Positions 45,101-57,387 are shown, counted from the stretch's first letter. The stretch is 64,000 bases of DNA from Rhynochetos jubatus (GCA_027574665.1 CM050654.1:13572142-13636141); one strand, 5' to 3'. The notes: a model not told the origin generated them from the sequence alone. Program-made: numbers and translations.

Positions 45101-48100
45101 TCTACCCAGCATTTAGGTGCTGTCAAGACCCAGACCTCCCCACCCAGCTGCTGATGCTGCCATCCCACGGACCGGGGCAGCCAGGTTTGGTTCAGCAAGA
45201 GTGTGCTGGTGTTTGGTGTAGCAGGATGGAGAGGCTTCCAAGAGACTGACTTTATAGCAGGCTGGTTGAGCCATTTGCTGAAGCGATGGTAGAGCCAGGT
45301 TTAATTTCCTGCTCAAATGTCCTGCGTTTTCTGGCCATTGGCTTAGCAGTAGGCTCCCTGGAGTGCTTCCCTGGAGGCCATACATATCCCCCTCCTCTGT
45401 ACGTGGTGAGAGTTGGAGGCTGTGTGGGGTCTGCACTGCCCTTTGGCTGGCCCAGCATGTCGGAGGCAGATGTACGCCTCTGCAACTGCAATCTCCACGA
45501 CGGCTTCCATGGAGATACTGCAGCAAGGACACTAGTTTTGAACACTTGAGCAACAGGCAAAGCAAGGGAATAAATGTGGCTCATGCAGTTCTTAAACGTG
45601 AGATCTGGTCACCCTCTATTAACCAGGGGAGTCTCTCTGGGAGAGTGAAGCAGTATTCTTCTCTTGTGAGAAAAACAGAGTTTTCCTCTAACTGTACGTA
45701 AAATTGGATAGCTCGATAACTAGCCAAGAAATAACAGATTCACCTAGAAGTAAGATAGCTATGAAAAAGAAGTTATTAGTAAGTTAAATAGGCCCTAGCT
45801 AATGCGCAGTCCGATTTTTGCTAGATAAGCTCAGTTTAAAAGCTATATCCTAAGGAAAATAGACATAACTGCAAAAATATGGAATATACATGTTGTAGTC
45901 TAACAGAGAGGAAAAAACCAAACTTTTTACCTAAAAGAGCAACTTGAGAGGGCAATCCATAGGAGAAAATGCCAATGGCTTCATCTTTTGCATGTAGCAA
46001 AACGCTACCTTGCGACCACCCAAGCTAAACCCTGCCTTTCTCTGGTTTGGAAGAGATCTTGAAAGTCCTTTAAACTTGTTGACTTGCTGCACTTTTGCCA
46101 GGCATTCCTGCAAAAGCACACTAATCCAAATGCAATCATCCCTTGAGACGTGCTCATGTTATTGTCAGGTACTTCCTGGGGGCTGAACACCTACCCTGGG
46201 ACGCTGATGGTAAGTACTGCAGGCACCTCTTCTTTCAGCAAAGCGATTAACAACTATGCAGCTGATGACTCTCATTCTTGTTCGGTTGGCAGCGATGGTA
46301 TCACTAAACTTGAGCTCACTTGTCACAATGGCAATAGAGTTGGAATTTAATTATCTGCTGGAGAGAAGCCCTGACAGCTGTGGCGTAGGTTTTTCAATGT
46401 AGATGTTGCCTGGATCGCAAGAAAAATATCAAGGGCTGGTGAGAACAGCCATGTTCTAAAAGCATCTCTGCCTGGGTTAGACCACTGCCTGCCAAAGAGG
46501 TACGTGCGATTATCTGGAAGCTATTTATTGGCTGTCATGTCAGGTTGTGGTTAAAGTTTATCTATGCTGAAAGTTGTCCTCAGGAATCCTTTTACTTCAT
46601 CAAAAGTAACTTTTCTTTTCCAGAGCTTAGGTTGGAAACACATTGCTTGCTTATCGCATTACTCCTGAGTTTGCCTCTGGCTTGTGCTTCCCGGAGGAAA
46701 GGCGATGGATCTGCTGCTGGTTCCTAAAACAGTGCCGATCCATGATGGCCTTCTGGCAGTGAAACCACTTTACTAGCAGCAGGTAAGACCTCATCCTTTT
46801 CTTACGGTAATGGTTATCACTGATAAAGTGAGGAAATATTAGCTGAAAAAAAAGGGCAACTGTTTTCTTTTGTTTTAATGTAGCAGTCCCCGAGCTTGGT
46901 ATGACGCTCACTCCTGAGCATCAGAACCAGGGCACTGGGGTATTTTTATTTTTCCTTTTTTTTTTTTCTTGTTGGCAAACAATTACTCACACCACTAGCC
47001 CTCTGAAGTCACTGACATGCTCTGAGATGCTGAAGACACTTTTATAGTGATTGCTATTATACACTTGCGCAAGTAAAGGTCCCATACTGTGAATAAGAAG
47101 TTGCCCCATTTGGCATTTGGTTGCCCCACTGCCCAGAACCACACATGCCTTTGGAAGCCCTAAAGGCAGACTAAGATTCGCCTCCTGACTTGCATCCCTG
47201 AATCTGCTTATCTCCCAGCATCCAGAACTGTCGCCCCTCAATGATTGGAAAAGAAGCCTCTTTTCTGTAGGGAGTTTGTGGGTGCCAAGCTACACGCATG
47301 GACCTACTTCTCTCCTCATACCCCAGAGGCTACCATGCATGCCTCCTGGGACCTGCTCAGCATGTCCCCCTGGCTGCAGCTGAGCTCACCCAAAATCCTG
47401 GGCTATGTGGCTGCAGCCCTTTTCCTCCCCTCCTGGGACCTAAGCAGAAAGCACACTTTCAGTGATGGCGGGAAGCACTCTGTATCCTCCATTAAAGAAG
47501 GGGGAGGCCTTCTCTGGCTCCAAAGATGTTTTTTTGCTACAGAATTTTCTCTTTGGAGCCTTCCTCTGAATTTAAGAACAGGTGAACTGGAGAGTTGCTT
47601 GTGCAGTCCTTAGGCCGCTGTCAGATTAAACTGTGTTTGGTGCAAGGTGGTATTCCCCATGCCTGTCACCCCAGAGCTTCCTGAGCTAATTCTGGAGGTT
47701 AGCCCATCCAGCCGCTCTGCCCAGGCAGCAGGCAGGGCAGGGACGTTGCCTGCCGTGCCCTGCCCCGGCGAGAGGTAAGCTGGGAAGGTGCCTGTGTAAG
47801 GCTCTGCTTCTAGCACGAGCTGGAAGGGAGGATCCGTCTGGGAGAGAGCTTTGGGAAGGACTTTCTTCTCCAAAAGGCGTGTGTGTTGTAATCTGTTTAT
47901 ATTGCGCACTGGCAGCTCTTGCTGACTGCTATTAGGATTAGAAAAAACTTGGAAATTCTGGAGTTAAAACCCTGTAAGTTGCATGAAGATAATACTTAAT
48001 AAACACGAATGCATAGTAGGACTTCTTTTTTTTTCCATCCTCTTTATATGAGTTTTAGACGTACAAGCTTTTATCTCATTTTATGAGGCCATGTGAAATA

Positions 48101-48164
48101 AATTAAATGTAACACAAGATGCTGTTAAAAAAGATTTTATGACATCAAGAACTGGTTCTATATT
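42171..48164. other. Mixed unique sequence with GC-rich patches, no gene recognised
   Basis: GC-rich patches at 42180-43190 and about 45100-45560 carry overlapping open frames up to 171 codons on both strands, without domains. Intervening parts are AT-leaning. An A12 run lies at 43513-43524. I see no identifiable exon, RNA or transposon. Confidence 0.45.
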
Positions 48165-48269
48165 AGGACCAGATCCTACATAGACTTATGGATGTGAGTA
48201 ATTTTGGTCCCATAGATAAGCTATTGAATCAGCCACGGCTAACCATTTAAATGTTCAGGATCAGGCCCT
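48165..48269. repeat. Ancient palindromic MITE-like repeat fossil
   Basis: The ends form imperfect inverted repeats: AGGACCAGATCCTACA at the left, and TTCAGGATCAGGCCCT at the right, whose reverse complement matches in about 12 of 16 bases. The interior (CTTATGGATGTGAGTAATTTT, then TCCCATAGATAAG) matches a palindromic repeat known from crocodilian, turtle and bird DNA ('...GATCCTGCA...TGTGAGTA...'). It is an old, non-mobile fossil of a DNA-transposon-derived element. The family name is not assigned. Confidence 0.6.
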
Positions 48270-48776
48270 CATTTTGGACGTATTTCTCATTGTTAAATCA
48301 ATGTGAAAGTGAAATCTGTCTCCTCTCAAAAGGAAATTGCCAAGACTTTCTATGCTGAGATTTGGGATCTGTAGAAAATGAAGCCTTTTTATTTTTTCTT
48401 CCCTCCAATAATCTGTTCAGTGAACAAGCTGTGAAAAATAGTTCTATATTTTTTCCATGTGATGCAGCAGACGGTAAATTTCCATTTAAAAGAATGATCA
48501 GAGTAGCTGCTGGCACTGAACTCTGTTGTCTTAGTCAAATCTACTTACAAAGAGTTTACAGCAATACAATGGTTTATTATTTCACTCAACCAGAAATCAG
48601 ATGAAAAAGGCAAAGGGGAAGCCTGAAGTAGGTTCATGGTCAGAATTCTTTTCTTTCTTAACATCTTGTTTTTTTAAATGCAGGAGTTGAGATCAGTAGT
48701 TTTATGCGTAAGGAGGAGAATATTTCTTTTCACCTCTACTTTTCTATGCTGTGAAATAATCAGACTTCACACTTCT

Positions 48777-48865
48777 ATAGTCCCTTTCTTCGGGAGATCT
48801 GAAAGCACTTTACAAACATTAATTAAATTCTCACAACACCCATGTGGAGGTAAAGCAGCATTGTT
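48777..48865 (-). repeat. Ancient amniote MIR-type SINE (CORE-SINE) fragment
   Basis: Diagnostic words in order are GAAAGCACTTTACAAACATT, AATTAAATTCTCACAACACC and CATGTGGAGGTAAAG. They match the reverse complement of the 3' half of amniote MIR elements (AAAGCACTTTACAAACATTA ... CCTCACAACACCCCTGTGAG). The adjoining 'CCCCATTTTACAGATG' segment is not recognisable, so the copy is truncated or decayed there. Retention of such a readable match over this age is notable in a bird. Confidence 0.75.
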
Positions 48866-48972
48866 TGTGTATCTAATGCAGAATGCTTAACCTGATTCTT
48901 TAAGTACTATACAAGGATTGCAGTAAAATAATGGAATAGCCAGAGCAAATTAATCTAACTGAATCGCTAGGA

Positions 48973-49005
48973 GCGTATACATGCGTATGTACGTGCGTGT
49001 GTGCA
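48973..49005. other. 33-base alternating purine-pyrimidine tract (Z-DNA type)
   Basis: A perfect R-Y alternation contains GCGTATACATGCGTATGT and ACGTGCGTGTGTGC. Mixed CG, TG and TA steps with several CpG make this a good Z-DNA candidate and a decayed dinucleotide repeat. Confidence 0.85.
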
Positions 49006-51559
49006 GATATATATGTTGCTATATGCCTTAGAGACACTTCATCTGCCCTGCATGGCCAGCCCGTTGCTGTCTCAGGTGATAACGATGAGTGCCACTGCTT
49101 CTCTCGGCAGGATGGCTTGGGTCCATCTACAAATGTATTTTTTCTAGGAAAGCTCTCATCATCACTGATTAGGCTACAACGACTTTTAAAAACTGAAAAA
49201 GCAGAAATATTATTTTTCTTGATTGTCAAGTTTGTGAAGGGAAATAGTAGGTGGGTGATAGGGACCCAGAGAGGGTCTGTGTCCCCAGATCCCCTCCAGT
49301 GGAGGTGCCAGCACCTCCCCTCCTCATCTCCCTCTTGCTCTCCCCAAGCCCGGTGACCTTGCCCTCGCTGCTGCCACTTCTGCAGTCTCCCCATTCCCAG
49401 GGGTTTTGGGGATGGGCCCTGCGGCACTGCCGGGGGCAGAGCTGCAGAGTGGGCTTGGCTCCCCTCTGCGCACAGGGGAAAAGGTAGCACAGGGTCATTC
49501 TCCTACAGCAGCTTAACGTTGGGCTTGGCTGGGCTTCCCAAGATGTTAACGACGTCTGCATTAAAATATGTTAGATTTTTCTACAGACTGCATAGAAAGA
49601 GCGTTATCCTCCACGAGCAGGGCTTCTAGCATCATTTCTGCAGGGGTGTATTCGCTGTACTTTGCCGGACAGGAGTCTGCCCACAGCCCAGGCAGAGTTG
49701 GCTGAGTGTTCCCATTTCTCCACCCTAGCTACTTTGTTTTCCTGCTGCTGCAGCGCTTCCCCCCACAGCTGAAGGCCAGAGCCACCTGGCCGTGCATGTC
49801 TGACAGGGAAGGCTGAATTCACCCGGCTGTCTAGCTGCACTGTCAGAAATGAAGTGAGGGAACTAAGCCAACGGAGGAAACCCAAGCTGAAGGACTGAGC
49901 AACTCTCACTTCTGCTCTCGGCTCCGTGGGGCAGGGGACCAGGCTTTCTCCCACACATGCAGCCTGGGAAAATGCACGGCTGCATCCTGGCAGCCCAACT
50001 TCTCTTTTCCTGGGACAAGTCAGATAAAACCAGTGTTTTCCTAGGGGTTACGTGAAGCCATTATTTTCTTTGTTTCGGTCAAATCTGTGGGGAAATAGGT
50101 CCACACAACCCCTGTGAGTTTGAGAGGGGGCTGTGAAAAGCAAAATCTGCTCCGATGCCGCTGGCTTCCCTCAGCCCTAGTCCCAAGCTCTGTTACAAAT
50201 TAAAAACGCTTTTGGGTCACCAGCGTTAGATCAGACTCTTAATCTTCATCATGTCTTCTGCTAACTTTGCTTTCTTGCTTTGTCTGGCGTAGGCTGGAAG
50301 ATCTTCAGTGCCAAGAGAGCATCTTTCATCTCTGTGAAGCGTCATGCAGACTTAGGGTGGTATGTAAATATTTAATAATATTATTAGTGATGGAGATTGG
50401 AGTCCTGAAGGAACATGTCTCCCCCCTTGCAGATGCAGAACATGTAATGGGGATCTTTTTTTTGTACTGCTTCATCTCCCAGGTAAGAGTTTCTCTGCTC
50501 ACCTATTTTCCAGTTCCTGTGTCATCGTCTTGGTAAGGCTATTGGGACACACTAATCTTGGCTGGGAATGGATTAATTAGAACTGGGTAAATAACTGCTT
50601 TTTCAGTTTGGTGGCCTACCTCAGTCTTTGAAAAAAACTCCCCTAAATTACAAATTTCTTGTTAGCAAAATGGAAGTCTGGGAAAAAGGTCATACCTTTT
50701 GATAGCTGTTTTCTGGTTTTAGCCATCTTTATTCTGAGAAGTAAACAAAAGGCGACTGCAAGTGAGCTCCACATCACCTTTCAGAAAAAGAAATCGAAAC
50801 TTTTAATTTACAAAACATCAGAAAAACACACGTTGGCTTTTCTGAAATACTCTTTTTTGGATAAGACCTGTTCTCTCCTTCAGTTCCTACCCTTGGCTTG
50901 TTGTAGCATCTTGAAATTACCCCAAGAAGACCTTGCCGTGCTTAACAACAGGCAGCGGTGTAGCCCTGCCAGCACCCCAGTGCAGTGCTCACCAGCCCTT
51001 TGGTGCCAGCGGCTGTGCCCGCGGGCAGCCGGGGAGGGCTTCTGCCATGGGACATGGGGGCATCGCTCTGTGCTGGCCGCCGAGACTGGGCACACAGAGC
51101 GCCTTAGCTAGCGTGAGGTAAACTGCTGCCCTGGTGCGGTACTTGTGTATCATGTAAGGACCATTCACAAAAACGTTTTCCTTTAGCTTGGAACAAGCTC
51201 TGTCTCTCAAGGGTCCTTCAGAAGTGAAGGAGCGGGAGAAATCCACTGGGTTTTTTTTTGCATTTTAACAATAATGTTTGGGTGACCGTGAGTAGAAATA
51301 TTAACAGCCTTCAGCTGGTGGTGCCTGGGCTGATGGTGTACTGCCGCACTGCAGGGGCTGCGAGCAGCCACATGGCCAGGCCTGATCTAGGGGAACACTG
51401 CGTGCCCGAAAAGGGGACATCTGTGAGCTCTCGTGCTGCTGGAGCTGGTGGGAGAGGAGCGAGGGGCTTCGGTGCACCCAAGCCTGGGGCAGCATCGCAG
51501 CAGACAGGCTGCGAGGAGCCATCCCCAGTGCTCTGCTCATCGACCCTCCTTCCTTTTCA
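49006..51559. other. Unique sequence, no gene recognised
   Basis: Mixed DNA with GC-rich stretches at 49250-49500 and 50930-51540. Open frames up to 196 codons (minus, 48900-49490) run through GC-rich, low-stop DNA and have no domain. I see nothing else definable. Confidence 0.45.
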
Positions 51560-52125
51560 GTAGCCTAGACAATTAAAAAACCAGTTTGGCTGTATAACTA
51601 GATCAATTTTATAGGAGGGGGTTTATGCCATACCTTACTTAAATCTTACATTTTCTAATGATTTAAAATAATTAAGACAAATATACACATCAAATTGCCA
51701 GGCACAAAATTTTTCTCATTCATTGATGACTTAATAGACTTCAGTGTATATGCTCAGTCTTTATAATTGCACAGTTGATAATTCTTTATGACTTCAAGGA
51801 GTTCAACATTTTCTATCTTTACTTTACTGGTTGCATCCTCTTAGCATAATCATAGTCTTAATTTTGTTTAACTTATGCTAAAGCAAAATATGAATCTAAA
51901 CCACAGGAGGCAAATAAAACACGTCATTGTACAGTTCGCTACGTTTTATAAAACCATTTTACAACAGGAACCATCCACCCGTTCTGTTCAATGGAGTAAA
52001 TGGGATCTAACCATGCTTTAAGGACCGCACTCATTTTTAAACTGATTAGTTTCTATCCTTATTACAAAGCGCAGGCGTCTATACCAGGTCTAACATCTAA
52101 TTTTATATACAATTAAATCGGCAAG
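51560..52125. promoter_or_regulatory. Strong candidate conserved non-coding element
   Basis: About 565 bases of AT-rich, repeat-free sequence are set sharply between GC-rich flanks. It is dense in regulatory words: CTAATGATTTAAAATAATTA, CATTGATGACTTAATAG, ATTGCACAGTTGATAATT and GCATAATCATAGTCTTAATT. No long open frame crosses it. The abrupt boundaries and motif density resemble deeply conserved developmental enhancers. Conservation itself is not testable here. Confidence 0.5.
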
Positions 52126-53023
52126 CCCTGCTGCCTCCCACATAATCACTTCGTTGTCGTGGCTTACCTTGAGGCTCCCAGGGCAGGATCAGGGCCCCAC
52201 TGGCCCATTGCCATGCAGTGGGGGATGCGCCTTGGTGCGGAAGGGCCCACGTGGTCCCAGCTGCTGTGGGCAGGATGGGATGGAGTTACAGGGAAAGGCC
52301 AAGCTCAGCGCCCAGGGTCAGTGGGAGATCAAGGAGGACCAAACCTCATGCCTGGCACTGGTCGGGCAGGGGGGATGGGGCGGAAAGGCAGAGGCAGAGG
52401 TCAGTGGCTGGTTTGGGATGCTGGAGCAGGCTGTGCCCAGGTCCCTGTTGTGCTGCTTTGGGGTACAGTGCCTGTGCTCGAGGCAGGATCCGACTAAAAG
52501 CTATGCGGATGTGGCAGCAAAGTGGGGCTGGGGTGCCTGTGGGGCAGCTTTGCAGATGGTTTTGGGGGAGGTCATGGGGATGCGACACTGTGACCACAGG
52601 CAGGAGCATCCTCCTGCCCAGCCACCCACATGGTGATGCATCTTCCTTGCTCTGCACGAGGCAGCAGGGAAAGGAAACTCTTCCTTACCCAAAGGTTAAT
52701 GCTTAAAAACCCCCCCCCAAACTCACAGCTTTTCACTGCCCTCTCCCCAGAGAGAAGTGCCCAGTGTGACTTCCTGGGACGAGATGACTGGGGCTGTCGA
52801 GCAGCTCAGCAGCCAAAGGACAGCCAGGAGCCTATTTGCTAATAGTGTCGCCTGGTTAAAACCCCCAGCTGGCACATGGCTTTAACCAAGCGCAGTGCCT
52901 CCAAGGCGAGTGAGAGGGGCTGCCTTCAGCGTGAGGGCTCTGCTCGGCCCCGTGATTAGGAGAGAAAAGCTGTGATTTCCACTGGTAGCCAGGTTCCTTT
53001 CTCTCGCTTGCTTTCTCCTCTCC
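52126..53023. other. GC-rich patch, no gene recognised
   Basis: G-rich on the plus strand around 52150-52660, with three overlapping plus-strand frames of 112-162 codons that reflect composition. A C9 run lies at 52710-52718. I recognise no exon or defined repeat. Confidence 0.45.
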
Positions 53024-53037
53024 TTTTTTTTTTTTTT
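53024..53037 (+). repeat. Poly-T tract (T14) followed by C run
   Basis: Fourteen T followed immediately by five C. Simple sequence. Confidence 0.9.
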
Positions 53038-53339
53038 CCCCCAGAAATCGTGTTTAACACTTGTACAATTTGGTGAAATTACAAGCCCGAGAGGACAGAG
53101 GGAGAAGCCAGTCTGTTTAAAAAATAAAAAGAGGACATGATTACTTTGCTGGAGCCATACTTTCTATTTTCTCTTCCAAAAGAGACAAAAGGAATAAATA
53201 CTTAAAACCCAGTGGTGACGACAGTGAAGCAATCATGCAGTCGCTGGATACCTTTGTCTCTGGGAGGCATGTAGTCATTTTTACATGTCTGCCACTGGGT
53301 GTCAAACCTTTCTTTTCTTCCCCTTTCCATTTCGGATGG

Positions 53340-54340
53340 CCAAACTGATTATCTAAAATAGAAAATTAGCACACAATGGCTTTACTCTGTGATACCCCTT
53401 ACGCAACTAATGGGCAAAGCTTGTTAATTGGTTGTAAATGCCAGCAGGTTGCCAAGATAATACTTCAGAAATAAGCGGGTATTCTGATAATTACAGCAAT
53501 CTTCATCTATAAAAGCTTAAGTAGATGAAGTACTGGCTGGCTTAAAACCAAGATTTATCCCGCTGCACTCGCATTAAAAGAAAAAATAAGATGAAAACAA
53601 TAATGTAGCAAAACAATTATATAGCAGGAAGCGTTGTAGGTTTTAGAGATTGTGAAAACTCAGAAAGTAAAACAGTGCTGTAATAACCAGTTATGGAAAA
53701 ATAGGCCATTTACATTTGTGTATAATTAAATAGTAGGCTATGCAATTTCACTTTTTAAAGTAAACTGCCTTTTCCTTTTTTTATAGGGCAACGTAGCCAT
53801 AATTGCTGCATTAAAGCTTTAATGAAAGAAAAAAACAGCAGATCAAGATGACATGTAACATCCACATTTGTACTGTGGCATTCTGCTTGTTTAGTAATGG
53901 GAAGCTACTGAGGAGATTAAAATTGCAGAATTCTTCATAGGTTTTTTTTCCCGAAAATTGCTATAGGAAGATCATTCAAAGTCTAAAATACATACAATTT
54001 ATTTTTTTACCTTCAATCCACAAGGATTTAATGGCTTTCCAAACTCTCAGAGTGTCTGAAGAAATACTTTCTTGCAAAAGGGGGATATTATTTCAGCTCA
54101 TCAAAATTATCAAACGTAAGCGGCTCCAACTTGAAGCACGGAGGTCTCACCTCACGTTTCAGACTGTTACTGCAAATGCCGAACAGTATTTTTTTAACTC
54201 GGCACTGCTTTTCGGCTTTCCTGTCAGAATTATCAACAGGTTGATATATAATCTTGTTATTTGGCATTTTGATGTGTTTCTTTTTACGTGTTACAAACAA
54301 ATTGCAAAGTGCGGTAGAGCTGGGCTTAGCTGTGTTAAAG
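53340..54340. promoter_or_regulatory. Candidate conserved non-coding block, about 1 kb
   Basis: Long AT-rich, repeat-free sequence with enhancer-like words: GCTTGTTAATTGGTTGTAAA near 53420, CTGATAATTACAGCAATC near 53483, GTATAATTAAATAGTAGGC near 53719 and CAGGTTGATATATAATC near 54237. A 106-codon plus-strand frame (54031-54351) has no recognised domain. It is probably several adjacent elements. Confidence 0.45.
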
Positions 54341-55029
54341 CTTCAAAATAAGGGTGCAGCTTTCAAACCAAATTTTCGTCTATGACAGTAAAGTACAGGA
54401 GTAGGAATTGATGGAGGGGAAAGCCCCTTTTTTTTTTTTCTTTTAAATGACCTCAGGTGCATCTCATAGACAGCATTTATTTGTTGGTGCCACATGTGAG
54501 CAAGTGAGAGCATGTTCGGGCATGTTTTGGCAGGGGCAGCACAGGGCAGTGCCAGGGGGCTCACGCTGGATTTTTTTCCCACTCGTGGCTGCAGTGTGCT
54601 GGCAGTAGGGCTGGCCCACTGGCATGCCGGTGGATATGCTGGAAATAAGCCTCAACCACGCCATGCCGTGGAAGGCTAAATCTGGATGCGCGCATTGTCT
54701 CATGGTAGGCTGCTTACCAGACAGTGGATGGAGATGCCTTTCCTGTGTGTGGCCATGCGACATCAACCTGAAGTCTTTTCTCACACACTACCCATAAAAA
54801 AATAAAAAGAGCCTATTGGATAAACAGGGGCTGACCCTTTACATTTTGGCAAAAAGAAAGAGGAGCATCTCTGGGGAAAAAAAGGCGTGAGAGCACACGT
54901 GCTGGGGGAGCGGGGCGGCAGGTGGCCCCCGCCGCTCGCCAGCCCACGGCCCTGCACGCGTAATGGACTTTCCTAGTTAGTACATAATATATGGCACTTG
55001 TCCGAAGTGTGGCTGCAGGAACCAACGGA
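54341..55029. other. Unique sequence with poly-T and small GC-rich patch
   Basis: A T13 run lies near 54428-54440. A compact CpG-containing patch, CGGGGCGGCAGGTGGCCCCC, lies near 54911. No gene is recognised. Confidence 0.5.
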
Positions 55030-55295
55030 GGAAGAAATAACTTGACGGGATCCTTTAATGGATCTGTCTCCCTTGTCTTCCAGGAACAAAATAAATAGGA
55101 GACTTTTTCAACTGGCGTGTATTTCCATTTATACTTTAAAAATTCATGAGCATAGGTTTCATATGATGGTGTAGTTACTATGGTAATTGTTTATTAATCT
55201 GGAGGAGCTTGGTAATTACCACAGTTCAGTTTATATAACTCAAACCTGGAGTTAAAGTATGGGTATGATTTCTTTACGCATCCATCTTTTAGACA
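55030..55295. promoter_or_regulatory. Candidate conserved non-coding element
   Basis: This AT-rich unique block has repeated homeodomain-type cores (ATGGTAATTGTTTATTAATC near 55179; GGTAATTACC near 55211). The function is inferred from texture. Confidence 0.4.
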
Positions 55296-55954
55296 CTTTT
55301 TTCAACTTTTTTTTATTATTTAACAGAATATGCATTTTCCCCTCTCAGTTCTACTTTTATCCAAGTGCATACATTTCTGGAAGTGTAGAGAAAGTGTAAA
55401 AATGAGAGAGAGAAAAGCTTGCTCAGAGTTGGCAGGCCAGGACAGCCAGGCAAAAATGTGCAGAGTTAAGTAGCAGGTGCATTGGGGATATTTTTTAATT
55501 TTTTTTTTTTTTAATTTCTTTCTCGTTTCCCTGGAGGATGGCTCATTTGTGGGATGGCAGTATGGGGCAAAGGAAAGCAGGCTGCAAAGTGACGATGTTG
55601 CAGGGGTCCCATGGCCGGCCCAGTACTGTCCCCCTGGCCAAGCGTGAGGCTGAGGGGTGCGGGACCGAGGGAGGATGCATGTGCATTGCTCGCAGCTCTG
55701 GGGTTCATGCGTGGCCAGGCACACGCAAGAGAAAAAGCACAAGAGCTAGGCTAAGGAGCAATATCTGTCTGGCTTTGGTATGTGGGTCTTTTGGGGGTTA
55801 TGTGTGGTTTTCTTATGGAAAATACAAGAGTGGCGAGGTGCCTGCCAGGTACACCACAACCCTTTGGGAAACCCTGCTGCCAGCTCGACCCCAGCCCTGC
55901 CAGCCCCTGGGAGCGTGCGCTCACCTTTCCTGGGGAACCTTCATCTAAAAACGG
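55296..55954. other. Unique sequence with T-rich run, no gene recognised
   Basis: T-rich sequence lies at about 55490-55512. The following GC-richer part carries a 136-codon plus-strand frame without any recognised domain. Confidence 0.45.
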
Positions 55955-56570
55955 AGTTTGATCATTCAAAAATAAATTATTATTTGCTTTTTAAGATAGG
56001 AACCACCAATCCTGTTGCAAGGCAATTTTTTTTACAATGACTGCTGTAGTGATGACCTCCAGAGACCCAGGGAGCAGAAAACTATACGAATATTTTTGGG
56101 TGCAATTTTTTCACTTCCCTAAAAGCTTTCTCCCAGAGAGTGAAAAATTGAAAAATTTTGCCCACTGTGTATCTTTTTCCTGCGTTGATTCTAGTTTAGA
56201 GACAATTAATTGCCATCAGTTCATTCCGCAGTGACCCATAGGAAAGCAGAAGCAGCCCTGTTTGTGGGTGACCCCTCCTCACCCATCCCCACATTTTAGC
56301 CGGCACCGGCTTGCATGGCTGTCGGACTGGAGAAACTCCCCGGTCGGCCTGGCTCCATTGCCAAGAGATTCACATTATTTATACAGAAAAAGTGCAGGAT
56401 GCCATCTCCCCGCTCGCTCTGCCTGCATAAATTGTGCGTGTTTATTATTCATCGTAACACAGCACATTCTCTGTTTCTGTGTCACTTGTCACTAATCACT
56501 TATGCATCTGATGTGCGGATCCAGAGCAGGTTCTTAAGCATTCTTGGCTTCGAAACATAAGATATGCATG
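55955..56570. promoter_or_regulatory. Possible conserved non-coding sequence
   Basis: AT-rich stretches (GACAATTAATTGCCATCAG near 56200; ATAAATTGTGCGTGTTTATT near 56427) are unique and repeat-free, separated by a GC-rich piece at 56225-56370. Low-confidence call from texture. Confidence 0.3.
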
Positions 56571-57366
56571 GGTAAGAGTTTATCCCACCCCCAAAATAAC
56601 AACTTTGATACATTTTCAAAAGGGAAAGTGCATATGTTACAGTACTCAGGAGCAGCAATAACCAAACTAGCTGAGAAGTGACATGGACTTGGGTTATTTT
56701 TTTGTTGGTTTTCTTTTTTTTTTTTTTGGTTTCTCTTTAGTATTTCATGAAAGTGTGTAAAAATCTTAACATTTGAATGCCACACGCTTCGTTCTGCCTG
56801 TGAGATAAAGGACATTTCTCTAAAAGAAACATACGCTCCTTGTTCCTTGTTTTGATTCTCTGTACAGCTTGTCACAATGCATTTACATTTTGTCCATACA
56901 TTTGGATTTGCAACCCGAGCTGTGCTTTTGAGGAAGGGATGCAAACTCTTTTCTTCAACTTTTCAGAGGTGGCTGTGCTCTGCCGGCAGCCTGCTATGCG
57001 CAGGGGACGCATGTCGCACGCTCACCCCTGCCAGCTCTTTCTCTGACCCACCGCCTCTCGCCCCTGCCAGCTCCTTTGCGAGAGGCAGGGCTGGTCGCGT
57101 CCACCATCAGCTGAGGAAAGGCTCTTGCTCCCATCCCATCTCACTCCCTTCCCAGGCAGCTGCCCAACCGATAAAAGCCAATTGACAAACCTCAGTGGAC
57201 AGCGGCACTGTGTCTACCCCAGCTTCTCCCCCTGCATTTCTTCCTCCCATCTCTTTTAGCTTCTGAGAAGGGCCACAAATTGCCCTTGCCTTGCCCAGAT
57301 CTGCTCTAGGGAGCACCGTGAAAATGCCGGCAGCCCTGGAAACCTTGTGTTTAGGACACTGCCTTT
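56571..57366. other. Unique sequence with T-rich run, no gene recognised
   Basis: A T/G-rich low-complexity run lies at about 56694-56740. The CT-rich stretch at 57005-57260 yields long but meaningless frames. No repeat family was found. Confidence 0.5.
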
Positions 57367-57387
57367 CCCCGCTCCCCCCCCCGCCCC
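57367..57387 (-). other. Putative G-quadruplex (minus strand)
   Basis: The plus strand reads CCCC, GCT, nine C, G, CCCC, giving dense G runs with very short loops on the minus strand. Confidence 0.65.

Noticed and set aside
52154..52706. Three overlapping plus-strand frames of 112-162 codons
   Set aside because: All three frames of the same strand are open in a G-rich patch, which is a composition artefact.
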